The notes under the pieces were generated by a model. It was not told where the DNA came from, searched no databases, and worked only from the letters and a program-made list of their open reading frames with translations. Shown here piece after piece: positions 1 through 10,976 of a stretch of 64,000 nucleotides of DNA. The position numbers were made by a program, and so were the translations under genes. Position 1 is the first letter of the stretch; every line of letters begins with the position of its first letter. This DNA is from Diatrype stigma (Eukaryota > Ascomycota > Sordariomycetes > Xylariales > Diatrypaceae): assembly GCA_022225965.2 (NCBI GenBank), contig JAKJXP020000108.1, forward strand, positions 62,001 to 126,000, written 5' to 3'.

Positions 1-625
1 CAATATCTCCATTCAGTCTAGAGTATTGGACGGGCCAGAATGATATAATGCCCATCAAATGGATGAGACTACATACGTACACACGTACACACCGCGCCTT
101 GTGTCTGTTCTGATTAAACAAATGTCCGAAAGTTTCTCTTGCCAACCACCCACCATCTGTAAAAGATGTGAACCATAATAACAGGATCCGAGTGGCCGGC
201 CTTCTAACAATCGTGTAGATGTCCCGAAGGACATCGATCTGATCTGCCAACGTTCCGTTCAGAGCTGGTCCTGGGAGGGATTCCAGTCCTGGCTACCCGA
301 GAGTAGCACCGTTGGGGAGTGTTTTTGCCGAGATTGCAGATGCCTTCCCGAGGGGGGCAGAGCAAATCGAGCAGGTGTGATAAAAGTACAAGTTCACCAA
401 AATCAAAACATACCTATGGATAGCACTGTGAACAGGTAGCAACCTCGAATTCTTTCCTTTACCTAACCCGATTGCGGAGCCCTGAAGCTAGCCCCGATTC
501 TACCCACGAGACGCCGGATGGTTTGCCCTCCTAAGTCCCGTAATACAAGTCATAACTCGTCGAAAGACACCCGTAGTCGTAAAGTCTAACGCTAATCGTG
601 AAGTTTTGCTTCCGCTCGCCTCTCT
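1..625. other. Non-coding, downstream of the PRPP synthetase gene
   Basis: No convincing reading frame on either strand. It lies past the stop codon of the minus-strand PRS5-like gene, so the part near 625 is probably its 3' UTR. I see no repeat or RNA gene here. Confidence 0.5.
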
Positions 626-2473
626 CTACTCGGAATAGTGCTGGAATAACGGCGAGATGGACTCCCCGTAGTGGTTCCTCCGGATGGCTTCGGATAGCAG
701 AAATGACAAATCCAGTATGACCAGCTTACTGGTGGCCCTGATCTTCTTCTCAGGTATGGGGAAGCTATTGGTTACGATGATTTGGTCAATACAGTCGCAA
801 GCCTGGAGCTGTTCGAGACAGTCTGCGCCAAAGACCCCATGGGTAGCCATGCAATAGACCTTCTTGGCCCTGCCTCGCTTAACAACGGTCTCGGCTGCAG
901 CAATCCACGATCCAGCTTTGTCGATCATGTCATCGACGATCAACACAGGCCGGTCCTTAACATTGCCAACTAGCGTGATCATGTGCTCGATCTTGGGATC
1001 TTTAAACTTATCTTCCTCTTCGTCTGACGATGCTCCAACATCACCTGATCCGCCGAGCGCGTGCGGCTCTGGTGCGAAAAACGACGATGCGTGGGACATG
1101 GTCATAGGGTCCTCTTCGCCATTGTGGGATTGACTCCCATCTGCACCACCATCGGACTCCGGTGAAGGGAAATCATCGGCGACTACGTGGCCTTGGACTA
1201 AGCGTCCATGTGTGACCTCTTGTGCGCGCTGGTCATTGAACTCCTGGAGTTCTTGGGCTGCTTGAGCCGCTTGTGCTTCTTGAGCTTCGTGAAACTCTTG
1301 AGTTTCTTGGGCTTCTTGAGCCTCTTGGGCCTCTTGGGCTTCCTGTCGTTCCTCCTCATCGCGCATCTCTTCAAGCGGAGATACCTGAGAAGAGTTGTGA
1401 TAAGCCCGCGTGAAGGGGGAACGTGCTGGGTTGGTAGTCCGCAATGGTGGTCCATTGACGCGTCTCGGTGAGCCCTGTGTGTCCGCCAAAGCTCGGGAAG
1501 ATCTGGTTGAGCCTGCGGCATCCTGTGAACGTACGGATTCCTGGTCTTCTGAACCATTGGCAGAGTTACGATTCATGAAAGCCTGGGGATGGTCCCAGCC
1601 ATCAAGGTGGTTCATGATCATGCTTGCGGTCATGTTCTTTGCACGCTTGCGGTCGGTGGTTACCATCCCAAAGTTGAGTTTCAGAGCATCGGCCAACGAA
1701 GTAACTCTCTTCGTCCCTCCGGCGTTCTTGGACACCACCACGGCTTCCTTCCAGTTGGGGACGTTCAGACGGATCCATCGGGCGATGAGAGGCTCGGCAT
1801 GGAGGTTATCGACTGGACATCTGAAGAACCCCTGCATCTGCGAAGCATGGAGGTCGACAGTAATGACATGTTTGACACCTGCTACGTGGAGTAGATTGGC
1901 GAGCATTCGGGCAGTGATGGCGCCTCGATGTGACTTCTTCTTGGACTGACGGCTATATGGGAAGTAGGGGAGGACGGCTGGAGGTGGAAGAGGGCGACAA
2001 TTAGCTAGCTGGCACTCGGTTTCCAATGGAACTACTTCATAGACTGGAGATGAATGGATCCTTACCAGTGATCTTGTTGGCAGAGCCACCCTTGCAAGCC
2101 GAGATCATGATGAGTAGCTCCATGATGGTATCGTTGATGGTCGGACTGCCCGATTGCACGACGAAAACATCTTTATCCCGAACACTGGTCAAGATACGGA
2201 CACTGGTTTCGCCCTATAACAATCAGCATCTCATCGTTCATTGTCTTTGCCTCCCGATCCCATGCCGGAACATGTTACATGTACGAAGGACGGCCACCAA
2301 AGCGAAGTGGAAGCAGTTGAATCAAGCAGCAGACCGAAGGAGCTTCGGAGGAACGTACATACATTGGAGAACTGGGAGAGGTCGGCCTCTGCCGGGGTCA
2401 TGCCCAGGTTGGAGCAGATCTTGCTCGTGAGACCCGGGCATGACGACCCCGAGAATACCAGCGTGCCTCTCAT
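626..2473 (-). CDS. PRS5: Ribose-phosphate pyrophosphokinase subunit, PRS5/PRS1 type with long insertion
   Basis: Three exons are read: 2473-2363, 2213-2066 and 1977-626 (536 aa). Both introns have consensus ends (GTATGT..TATAG and GTAAGG..CCAG) and joining them restores the family sequence. The start at 2473 gives the usual N-terminus (TLVFSGSSCPGLTSKIC). The enzyme family makes PRPP from ribose-5-phosphate and ATP in the cytosol, feeding nucleotide, His and Trp synthesis. A canonical-like block VVSKNAGGTKR sits near residue 167 and the PRPP loop VDDMIDKAGS near 432. Between them is an insertion of roughly 170 residues with a Gln/Glu/Ala repeat (about residues 295-333), like the non-homologous regions of yeast Prs1 and Prs5. 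The loop reads DKAGS instead of the usual DTAGT/DTCGT, so this may be a mainly structural subunit of a hetero-oligomer. Family is sure; the exact paralog is inferred. Confidence 0.9.
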
Positions 2474-3440
2474 GACTGGCTGGATTCTGTGAGGTTTTCG
2501 GGTAGGAGAAGTGCGAGGGAAGGACTGGGAATTATTTCTATTTTTTTCAATTGGGCTTTAGAAAACGGTTAGGACGAAGTATGAGTGGGGAAGAAAGCAT
2601 CAGTTGCACCGTGCCTCGTGTGATACAGTGTGTATCTGCTGCTGGGACTTTTCGCTACAGCAGGTGCCTTCTGGGCTCTGTAGGAGCTCCTTTGTAGGTA
2701 CCTACCAGCCTGCGACATACTGCCTCAGTTCGTTTGATTCGTACAACCTGAGAAGGATTGTACATACAACCTACCCATTCTGCCGTTCTCAATTGATGGT
2801 CAATGACTGTGCAAGGAATTTGGCGGTCGAAATTTGCTGTGTTCTACCCTGTGATTGGTTAAAGCGTCTCCATGATTGGCTTTGCAATCCGCCGTGTGGT
2901 CGGCTTCTTCCGCGTTGGGCAACTATGGTATGTATGGAGGGGGGAAGCTGAAAACTGGAGGATGAAGCCCGCAGACACAGTGGAACCCCGGGTTTGATTA
3001 CCTAAGCCACCGTAAACTCCCGGTCCCGTCGTAAGGTATGGTTGTGATTGGGCTTTGAGCTGGCACAAAACTTGCGTTCGTATTATATACATATCAAGCA
3101 TAAGTGCATAAATCAAGCCTCTGAAGACGAATGGGACGAATTCAACGTCTGGAATGAAATCAAGTGAGACCGCAAGAGGACAGGCTGACAGGGGCAACGG
3201 TGGGATTCCCAATCAAACGAGACACGCATAGCAGCGGCTTTCAGGCCCATTACCACGTCAATCAGATGTTACACGAAACACCTGCTTCTAACAGTCTGTA
3301 CCCCCTATTTTGCTGAGGCTTCTCCCCTGGTTTGTGTTATTATCGTCAAAATAGGGCTAATAAGGAACTACACACCAGCCCACAACTTGTTCCTCATTGA
3401 TCTGGTGACGGCAAACAACATATAGGACACCTGCGAAGGC
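2474..3440. promoter_or_regulatory. Divergent intergenic region between PRS5-like and XPG-like genes
   Basis: The 967-bp region separates two genes that start away from each other, so it must hold both promoters. Short open frames here have no family-like sequence and atypical composition. No individual site can be named with confidence. Confidence 0.5.
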
Positions 3441-5321
3441 ATGGGCATCCGGGGTCTCAGTCCAGCCCTGCAGCGATATGGAGTGCTGTCACCGTTGGGC
3501 GGCGAAACCGTCGTGATTGACGGGCCCGCACTCGTTCATCGGGTGTTAACAGAGTTCATGGTCCATAGAAAGCCTGATAGCAGCTTCATCTGTCAGCCCC
3601 CCTACTTACTGCTAAGTCAATTTGTAAAGAGCTATCTCGACGAACTAAAAAGCAATGATGTGAGAGTGTAAGTTCTGCACTTCAGAAGAAACCCGTCTTT
3701 GCCCTCCAAGGATCCACCCTAATAATATAACAGGCGAAAGATCTACTTTGATGGCTACCTGCCCCCAAGCAAATGGGAGGTCAGGCGGTCTCGGCTGGTC
3801 ATGCAGTCGAAGAATTTGAGGGATATACTTGCCCTTAATCCGTTCGGGGCGACTAGGTCTCCTAGCGGTGTATTCGACCATGTGAAGCCTAGTGTGCTGA
3901 TAACCACCTTCACTGGGAGAGTCGCCGCTGACAAGTTACCCAAGCCCCCTTTCCTGGTCCCGGCCGTAATCGAAGCCCTGGCGAGTTGCAAAGATTGGGG
4001 GTCCTTGATCCAAGTGGTCCCGGGCGAGGCCGATGTTTACTGTGCGCAGGATGTTCGCAAAAATGGTGGCATAGTGCTCACTAGCGACTCTGATCTCCTC
4101 ATTCAAGACCTCGGACATGCCGGCCGAGTCTCATTCTTTTGGGGTCTGGTCTACAAAGGTCCATTGGGAACTCGGGCATTATCGGCTTATACGTATTCTT
4201 TCCACGGCATCAACAACCAGCTCGGTGTCAAGGATGTAGGCGGGCTGCCACGTGTCGTCTTCGACCAGATCCATGGCCGGATAACGTTTGAGGAAGCTGT
4301 CGAAAAAGCGAAAAAGAAATCGACAAGAGTTCTCACATCACCCGATTATCTGGATTTTCTGAAGGAGTATGAGATAGACACTTCTATCATGGACGATCGC
4401 ATAGCCCTTGATTCTATCTCTTTAGACCCAAGAATTTCAGAGGTCGTGGTTCAGACTTTGGTCATGACAGACGCAGGTCTGGTACCAGACGTAGAGACTG
4501 CCCGAGGACCAGAGAAGCTCTCAATATTTCTACCGGTCATGATAGAGAATCGAGATATACGAAGCTGTTGGACAACAAGTACTTGGATTCGCCAAACTGC
4601 CTATGGCATACTGCAGACACTATCGTCTCACAGATCCAAGCAGATTATCGAGTATAGGACCTTGGATACCTCTAGCGGTCGCAGTGGACGTCAGGTCGAT
4701 ATTCCAGGGCCAGTCGAAACTCTGGATGCGTGTGTAGAGCTAACAAATACACTGAAGAGGCTTCAAAAAGGCATCCCACCTCCCAACAATGTGTGGTTTG
4801 CATTAGCAATGCTTAAAGATGTCGAAAACTCGGTAGACGAGGACCAAACCTCCTTATCAGCTATACTACTCAGTCAAGCCAATGTCCCCGTTGCTAGCGC
4901 ATACGTGTATTCGCTAGACCTCATACACTACACAGCTCAGGTCCAGGCCACTTACTATTCGTTAAGACTATTGAAGCAGATTCTAGATGCTGTCCTTGCT
5001 CTCGGGAGAAATACCCCACGGCCCTTCCGAGAGCTCCACGAATCTATTTCCTCGCTTCCCCCTATTGTGGCATGGCCAACGGTCGAAGATATGCCAGACA
5101 TACTATCCTCTGCTTTGTCCGGCGATATACTGTCGAAAGTGACCGACATTCTGGGGATTCCGAGGATATACCTGGATAAGCTTACTATGAAATATACGAA
5201 GTCGAAGCAAAAGAAAAGGAAGCAGGTCCACGACACGCCAGGGAGAAACAGCCAAGGAGCCGCAAAAAGATCACCGTCCATCAACCCCTTCGCGATACTA
5301 AGCGAGTCGAGCCAGGAATGA
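3441..5321 (+). CDS. XPG-domain (Asteroid-type) nuclease-like protein
   Basis: Two exons: 3441-3667 and 3734-5321 (604 aa). The intron has GTAAGT and AACAG ends, and joining gives the continuous stretch NDVRVRKIYFDGYLPPSK. The protein starts MGIRGLSPALQRYG, the typical XPG/FEN1 N-terminus, followed by the acidic position in VVIDGPALVH. The I-domain block lies around residues 170-200, with VPGEADVYCAQ and TSDSDLLIQDLG supplying the conserved acidic residues of the metal site. The rest is helical and unlike FEN1, which fits the Asteroid/XPG-like fungal group. The C-terminus is Lys/Arg-rich (KSKQKKRKQ), a possible nuclear localisation signal. A structure-specific nuclease role is inferred from the family; the substrate is unknown. 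Confidence 0.8.
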
Positions 5322-5795
5322 GTCAACCGGTGTAGCTAGAAATAATCAACCCACTCAGTACCAACACACGAAAGGTGCATGCATGAATCCGTCTACATCT
5401 CCCATACGGAACATGCCGTTGGTGAATATCTGACCCCACATATCGTGCCGTCCAATGCTCCGCAAGCGCGGCGCACCTCGTGCATCTCGGACGTCCGAGA
5501 ATACCGAGCTCCGTACTTTGGCAGGGAGATCCAAACGGGCGTCACCTGAGGCCGCGTTTGTTTCGTGATAACCTCAGCGTCCATCGCGTCGTTGAGCTGG
5601 TCCCCGCATTCATGTAAGGGATGGCACAGATAGCATAAAGGGGCCAAACGTCCCCCATCTAGAAATCAAGAGAGACTGTTCATATCTTTCTTCCATTACC
5701 TACCGGCCTACTTGCGGATTGCAATACAGTAGCAACTCCCACCTCTCCGACTCGTAGAATTAGCACGAATCCCACCCATCCTCTCATCATTCACA
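5322..5795. other. Intergenic region upstream of DUF7704-like gene
   Basis: Holds the 3' flank of the XPG-like gene and the presumed promoter of the next gene. An 84-codon open frame on the minus strand (5393-5647) lacks any recognisable family feature and was not accepted. Confidence 0.4.
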
Positions 5796-6427
5796 ATGTC
5801 AGCAACCACGGCATCACTGCTCCCCACATTCCCGAGGATCTTCTTCCTCTACCTAGAGCCAGTCGCGATGTATGTGTAGTATCCCTTCATCCCCCGCCCA
5901 AATAGTAAATCAACCTACCTACCCACCTCCCTACCCTATCGCCCACCGCTGACATAGACCCCCCTACTCTTCCGTCCCCCACTCTTCTCCTCAGATCCTA
6001 CGGAATATACACCTACTACAGCCAAGCCGCGTCCATCTTCGCGCTCTCTTCCGCGCAGCAGTCCAAATCCGAGTCCGGCGCCGCCGCGACGACCGCCCTA
6101 GCAATCCCAGCGCTCAACGCGCCCTCGGTCGCGATGCAGTTCCTGCTCACGACGCTGCTGTACGGGCTCGTGGTCCTGCAGTCGTCGCCGCCCAACAGGC
6201 GGCAGCTGCAGCTGCACATCGCCGTCCTGGCGCTCGCCGACCTCACGCACTGGGGCGGCCTGTTCTGGACGATCGCGCGGTCGGACCCGCGGGGCCGCGG
6301 CTGGGCCGCGGCCCTCGACACGAGCGGCTGGGGCCCCGAGGTCTGGAACCTCGCTAGCTACCCCATCACTACTTTGGCGATCAAGATCGCGACGCTGGCG
6401 GGGTGGTTTGGTGAGATTCGGGGGTAG
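5796..6427 (+). CDS. Small integral membrane protein, DUF7704-like
   Basis: Two exons: 5796-5869 and 5995-6427 (168 aa), intron GTATGT..CTCAG. The start follows a TCACA context and gives MSATTASLLPTFPRIFFLYL then EPVA, the N-terminal signature (P-R-I-F-F-L-Y-x-E-P) I associate with the fungal DUF7704 family. Predicted membrane segments: residues about 12-30, one around MQFLLTTLLYGLVVLQ, one around LQLHIAVLALADLTHWGGLFW, and a C-terminal helix (SYPITTLAIKIATLAGWF). The length fits these small four-helix proteins. Function is unknown in the family. The second exon is very GC-rich, like the neighbouring SDR gene. Confidence 0.65.
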
Positions 6428-7148
6428 CTTGTGGTGTTGGTGATAACGGTGGTGGAGGTGGCAGAGATAGGGTTATGGTCGTAGTTGAGGGGCAGAGGGG
6501 CTAGACACGAATTGGTGGAATCAAGATTCAGGGCAACTGGGAACACTAAATATCTAGCAAACTCTGGGAGTTTTACATAGATAAAATTCGAGATACTTCT
6601 TTACAGTTGCTATCGAAGTATCACGAAGCAATTCAAGAAGGGGGGGAGGAGGGCACGAGTAAGCATCTCAGGAACTAGACGAGAGGTACATGGAACCACT
6701 CCCAACATTTCGGCTCCATCCTGTCACCTGATAGTCACGACTCAAAGACGAGGAGACTTCCAATCAAGTGAATTGTCCATAGAGGTCAATGCAGGATGTG
6801 TAGCAGAAGCAATAGCCGTGACGATCAGAGTAGAAATGTGGTGATAAACCTTCTTGCCGAGTATTGTTTTTGAGTATTAGCTCCTATTTAGCTCAAAGGG
6901 CTTCTGTACAGGAACAGCGTTTATTATATATTATATACGGATGAACGATTCAAATCACTCATATCCCCATGCATTTACATAGCTTGTCTACGTGTCAGCT
7001 TGGGCAAAAAGGGGAATTCATCGAAGCGGCATTGAAGAAATGAAGAAAAGAAAGGATAATAGACAGAAAGGAAGATAAAATTGAGACCGACAAAAAAACA
7101 AAAACAAAACAAAAAATGAACAACGTTGGCGCTGTCCCTTCACGAAGA
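6428..7148. other. Intergenic region before tRNA-Gln
   Basis: No gene seen. The right part contains A-runs on the plus strand (about 7,090-7,116), which are T-runs on the minus strand just downstream of the tRNA and can serve as the Pol III terminator. Confidence 0.5.
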
Positions 7149-7243
7149 AGGTCCCGGCGAGAATTGAACTCGCGTCTCAGGAATTCCAAGAGGCTCGGAG
7201 GAGTTGTCAAAATCCTACGTGCTAACCACTACACTACGGGACC
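7149..7243 (-). tRNA. tRNA-Gln(TTG) with intron
   Basis: Read on the minus strand, acceptor GGTCCCG pairs with CGGGACC. The D-arm region (GTGTAGTGGTTAGCAC) matches box A, and the T-arm GAGTTCAATTCTC supplies box B. The anticodon stem TAGGA pairs with TCCTG, and the loop starts TTTTGA, placing anticodon TTG at 34-36. About 23 nt between position 37 and the 3' side of the loop form a canonical tRNA intron. T-runs follow about 30 nt downstream. Splicing would need the SEN complex, whose SEN34 subunit is encoded in this same window. Confidence 0.9.
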
Positions 7244-7963
7244 GCTTTGAAATTGCTTCAAGCGACTGTACGCCGAATTCGAGAGCGAATGAATTTTGTG
7301 TTATCGGTATCTATAGTATAGCCTACCTACCTCTATCCACCTTTGACTGCGTCGGGCCGACATTGCTTTGCGGCAGGCTAGCAGCTTGGTGGTCATTTAA
7401 TAGAGGGGCAAAGCGCTTGTTAAATAGAGCCTCGTTAAATAATGGGCTATTTCCGCGGGTTCTTCATCTAATACCTGGAACTATTCATCGAATCAGTACA
7501 GTTAATGCACAGAACGTATTACCTACCTACCTAGCTTACTTAGGCATACGTACAGATACTATACGGACGACGGCCACCCCTCAGTATAATCGTTCACCTC
7601 GAAACCCTTAGAAGGTTGCATTTCGGTGGTCCCCTCCGATATCAGGGCCGACCGAGGCAGCCGAGTCGCGAATGGCGGGGCAGGCGGGGTTTTGGAGATG
7701 CTATCAGGAATGAATTTCTGCGTTAAAGAGATGACGTGACAGACAAGCCTACACCGGCATGATGCCGTTGCTGCCATGCATAAGCTACCTAAGGTGCCAT
7801 CTGCTAACGAAGCCGATGTGAATTAATATCTGCCTGCATTGGACCCCTCAGATAGATCAATAAATAGATAAATAGTATCAAGCAGCAGCAGCTAGCCTTC
7901 TTCTCCTCCCGTAGTCCTACCTTCTGTCAACTGTTATACCATTCGGTCTCCCCGCTCGTGCAC
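7244..7963. other. Intergenic region between tRNA and SDR gene
   Basis: Upstream region of the tRNA (minus) and of the SDR gene (plus). It contains repeated TACCTACCTACC-like tracts common in fungal promoters. No gene is supported. Confidence 0.4.
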
Positions 7964-9407
7964 ATGCGCCCAGGACACCTCCTCCTACGCACAGCCTACC
8001 GAACAGCACGACACCAATCCCACATCCTCTCGCGAAACCGCTTCGCGGCCCCTATTATACCGTCCCTCCCGCTCCAGGCCCTCAAAACCAACACCGGCAA
8101 CATGTCCACAGCAGCAGCCGCCAAGCGCCTCGCGGGCAAGACGGTGGTGATCACGGGGGCGTCGTCGGGGATCGGGCGGTCGACGGCGTTCGAGTTCGCG
8201 CGGGCGGCGCCGCAGCACGGGCTGCGGCTGGTGCTGACGGCGCGCCGCGCCGACACCCTGAAGCAGGTCGCCGCCGACATCGCCGCCGAGGTCGGCGACG
8301 GCGTCGCCGTCCTGCCCGTCCGCCTCGACGTCAGCAAGCCCGACGAGGTGCGCGGCTTCGTCGGCTCCCTGCCCGAGGAGTGGCGCGACATCCACGTGCT
8401 GGTGAATAATGCGTGAGTTCTCCTGTTTCTCCTCTATTTCTCTCTCTCTCTCTCTCTCTCTTGTATTCGTCCCCGCTCCCGGCATCCCCTTTTCTTCTTG
8501 ATTTTGATTCTTGGGGCGAGGCGAGGGTACGATATACTATCTTATGTTGTGCTACGCTACGTTGCAGACAGTATGGGTATTGGCACGAGCAGGAAAGTGG
8601 CAGGCAGTGCAGTGCAGTCAGAAGCGTCAGCCAGTGAAGTAGAGAAAGCTAACGCACAACAACACCCATCTACAGCGGCCTAGTCAAGGGCGTGGCGCGG
8701 GCGCCCGAGATCGCCGAGGCCGACACGGACGTGATGTTCGCGACGAACGTGACGGGCCTGATCAACATGACGCAGGCGGTGCTGCCCATCCTCCTGGCGC
8801 GCCCCAACGGCGGCGCCGGCGACATCATCAACGTCGGCAGCATCGCCGGCCGCGAGCCATACCCCGGCGGCGGCATCTACTGCGCCACCAAGGCCGCCGT
8901 CCGCAGCTTCACCGACTCGCTGCGCAAGGAGCTCATCGCCACCCGCGTCCGCGTCATCGAGATCGACCCGGGCCAGGTCGAGACGGTGAGTCATTGATTG
9001 ATTGAGTTTTAAGGCGCTTTCGAGCTTTTGTCCCCTGCACCCCCTCACGACTTCATGGCCTGCTCGTCTAGTGTGGGTGGGAGGAGAAGATGAGAACGAA
9101 AACAGGACCCCCTGACTGACCGATGGCGACATCATTCGAGTAGGAATTCTCCGTTGTGCGATTCTATGGCGATAAAGCCAAGGCTGATAAGGTCTACGAG
9201 TAAGGAACTCTCTTCGCATGAGCTGACTAGATATTATGTTCATTTGCTAATGATGGCTCCAGGGGTTGCGAACCATTGACCCCTGACGATATTGCGGAGG
9301 TTGTTGTCTTCGCCGCTACCAGACGGGAGAACGTCGTCGTTGCCGACACACTTGTTTTCCCTAACCACCAGGCCAGTGCTCTCATCATGCACAAGAAGAC
9401 ATCATAA
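7964..9407 (+). CDS. NADP-dependent short-chain dehydrogenase, YMR226C-like
   Basis: Four exons: 7964-8412, 8676-8985, 9144-9199 and 9263-9407 (319 aa; 273 aa if translation starts at the ATG at 8102). Joined, it resembles yeast YMR226C (a 3-hydroxy acid / serine dehydrogenase) end to end. It has the cofactor motif TGASSGIG (about residue 63), VLVNNAG, the catalytic YCATK (about 218) with the upstream Ser in GSIAGRE, and a C-terminus with [11 protein letters not shown]. The N-terminal extension of about 46 residues is rich in Arg and His and could be a mitochondrial presequence, so two start sites may give two locations. Intron 1 (263 nt) contains a TC microsatellite. Family is firm; the substrate is inferred. 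Confidence 0.88.
8439..8460 (+). repeat. (TC)n microsatellite in SDR intron 1
   Basis: An uninterrupted run of TC dinucleotides lies shortly after the GTGAGT 5' splice site of the first intron. Confidence 0.9.
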
Positions 9408-10075
9408 ATAGATGTGCGGATCCACGATGGATAATATGTATTGAATTAGAATACGAAATGAATCTATTTGGTAGTCTTGACTACCTAGAACCAGGTCGAA
9501 AACTTGAGCTTAAACTGTATGACAAGGCACGACAGGTCGACGTCCCTCTACTGAACCTACCTAATAGAAGTCTTACCGCATTGCGAATGACTTTCAACTT
9601 TACTCAAAGGAGATCCTGATGAACCCGTGTTAGCAAGAGCCAAACTGGGTGGTTCAAAGAATCATGCAATATAGATATGTAACATTCAGATAACCGATTT
9701 ACTCATTCACAAGAGCCGGCCTTCCAGAACTATATCTCAAGACGAAACATAGAACTGAAAGACAACTGAAGCCAACATAACACCGCCGTCCAACTGTGGC
9801 GCAAAGCCGCAACCGTCAAGTGATAACTCCACAACCGATCATCACAAATCCAAGGAGTTGCTCCGGTGCGGGAGGGTGGCTCGACTCAACGTGAGATAGT
9901 TGAATGGATAAACTGTTTTCATCATGATAGAGGGAGCCGTTGACGAAAAGGCAAATATGGCTTACATTCTGACATTGACCGGGCATATGGTTGAAAACGA
10001 CTGCTATGTTCTGTAAACTGTTAGTGAACTGATCTCATGGCATGGTAGATTTCAGACACAGAAGTGATTCACGTT

Positions 10076-10160
10076 ATGATTCAGAGAGTAGACTATTGGT
10101 ATGGGGTATCTTCATCTGGTTCAGAAGCAGAACTGAAAATAAAGTTTCTCATCATGTAAA
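10076..10160 (-). ncRNA. Candidate box C/D snoRNA
   Basis: On the minus strand the order of elements is right for a C/D snoRNA: box C ATGATGA (10155-10149), box D' CTGA (10124-10121), box C' AGATGAA (10117-10111) three nt later, and box D CTGA (10084-10081). The intervals (25 nt and 26 nt) are suitable for guide segments. The terminal stem is weak and I could not assign an rRNA target, so this rests on motif order and spacing alone. Confidence 0.5.
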
Positions 10161-10314
10161 AGGTAGAATGAAAGGTGCTGTACACGTGGGGTAACTCACT
10201 CATTGGTATTTGGCTGGAGGCGACAGCGTTGGATTAGTAGAAGCGGATCGAAAGCTACTGATAGGAATTGTCAGTGTGACTTCTGGGAAGGAGTTGATAA
10301 CGCCGAGGTTGAGG

Positions 10315-10395
10315 TCGTGCTTCAGATGGTAGTGCATGTTGTTCTGGCGCTCAGGTAGTCGCGAGGAACAGTGGTATTGGGTTCATCAATAGCGA
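10315..10395 (-). ncRNA. Candidate second box C/D snoRNA
   Basis: On the minus strand: box C TTGATGA (10389-10383), a D'-like CTGA (10354-10351) and box D CTGA (10325-10322). GCT before box C can pair with AGC after box D. No clear C' box. It would lie inside the intron that starts at the GTAAGT at 10452. Weaker than the unit at 10,076-10,160. Confidence 0.35.
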
Positions 10396-10976
10396 TATGG
10401 CGTACAAGGGATATCGATTTCCAGGGCAGGGAATGGGGGCTTGCGAACTTACCTCGTCAATCATAGATGCGTATAACGCCCGACGTGCAACGAAGGTGAC
10501 CACATCCATACAGCCATATTCATACTGCGCATATCTGTAGCCGCGCCGTAATCAGCTAATATAGCCGATTGCAACCCAGCTCTTAGAGCATTAGGAAACG
10601 TTCATCATGGCCGCGACTCCAAGGCGGCGCTGCACAAAGAGTTGCCGTCGAGGACAGTTTCTCTTGTGTTGTGGTGACTGCGGAAGTTGAGAAGGGGAGA
10701 AAAGCAGAGGACGACCAAAAATTTTCAGCTTTGTAGGTAGTTTTTAAGTGGGTCCGCACAGGAGCTTAGCCATCATATAGCGGGCTAACCAGGCTAACTA
10801 CCGTACCAAAGGTGCTCTACCTGTAATAGTAGGACCTAGCTGCTTGGTGGGGCTTTTGACTTTTTGAATCCAAGGATCCAATAGATGCAGCACAGCTTTG
10901 ATTCCCTCCACGTCCCACCATAGGAACTGATCAAGCTTCACGGTGTCTAAGCCGTTGACACTGAAACCTCGGAGTC

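Larger units (their letters stand above)
9408..10976. other. Long region without protein-coding frame; candidate spliced snoRNA host locus on the minus strand
   Basis: No substantial reading frame on either strand. On the minus strand, a GTAAGT donor at 10452 is followed by a CTACTAAT branch-point-like site (near 10235), and box C/D-like units occur at about 10,395-10,315 and 10,160-10,076. Together these look like a non-coding transcript carrying intronic snoRNAs. An 82-nt stretch flanked by AG and GT at 10534-10453 could be an exon. It is open in one frame, so a short peptide or gene fragment cannot be excluded. The right part (10,535-10,976) would hold its promoter and that of MTR3. Confidence 0.35.

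Noticed and set aside
1198..1949. Several open frames on both strands across the PRPP synthetase insertion
   Set aside because: They are shadows of the repeat-rich coding sequence in other frames and show only low-complexity Leu/Lys/Arg-rich translations.
2859..3212. 117-codon minus-strand frame upstream of the XPG-like gene
   Set aside because: No family features, lies in the divergent promoter region, and no splice structure extends it.
5393..5647. 84-codon minus-strand frame with several Cys/His
   Set aside because: Cys/His spacing does not form a recognised finger; no homologous family came to mind and the frame is flanked by stops without splice sites that lengthen it.
9919..9925. ATGATGA box-C-like motif on the minus strand
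   Set aside because: No CTGA box D occurs within the next 150 nt on that strand, so a C/D snoRNA cannot be built from it.
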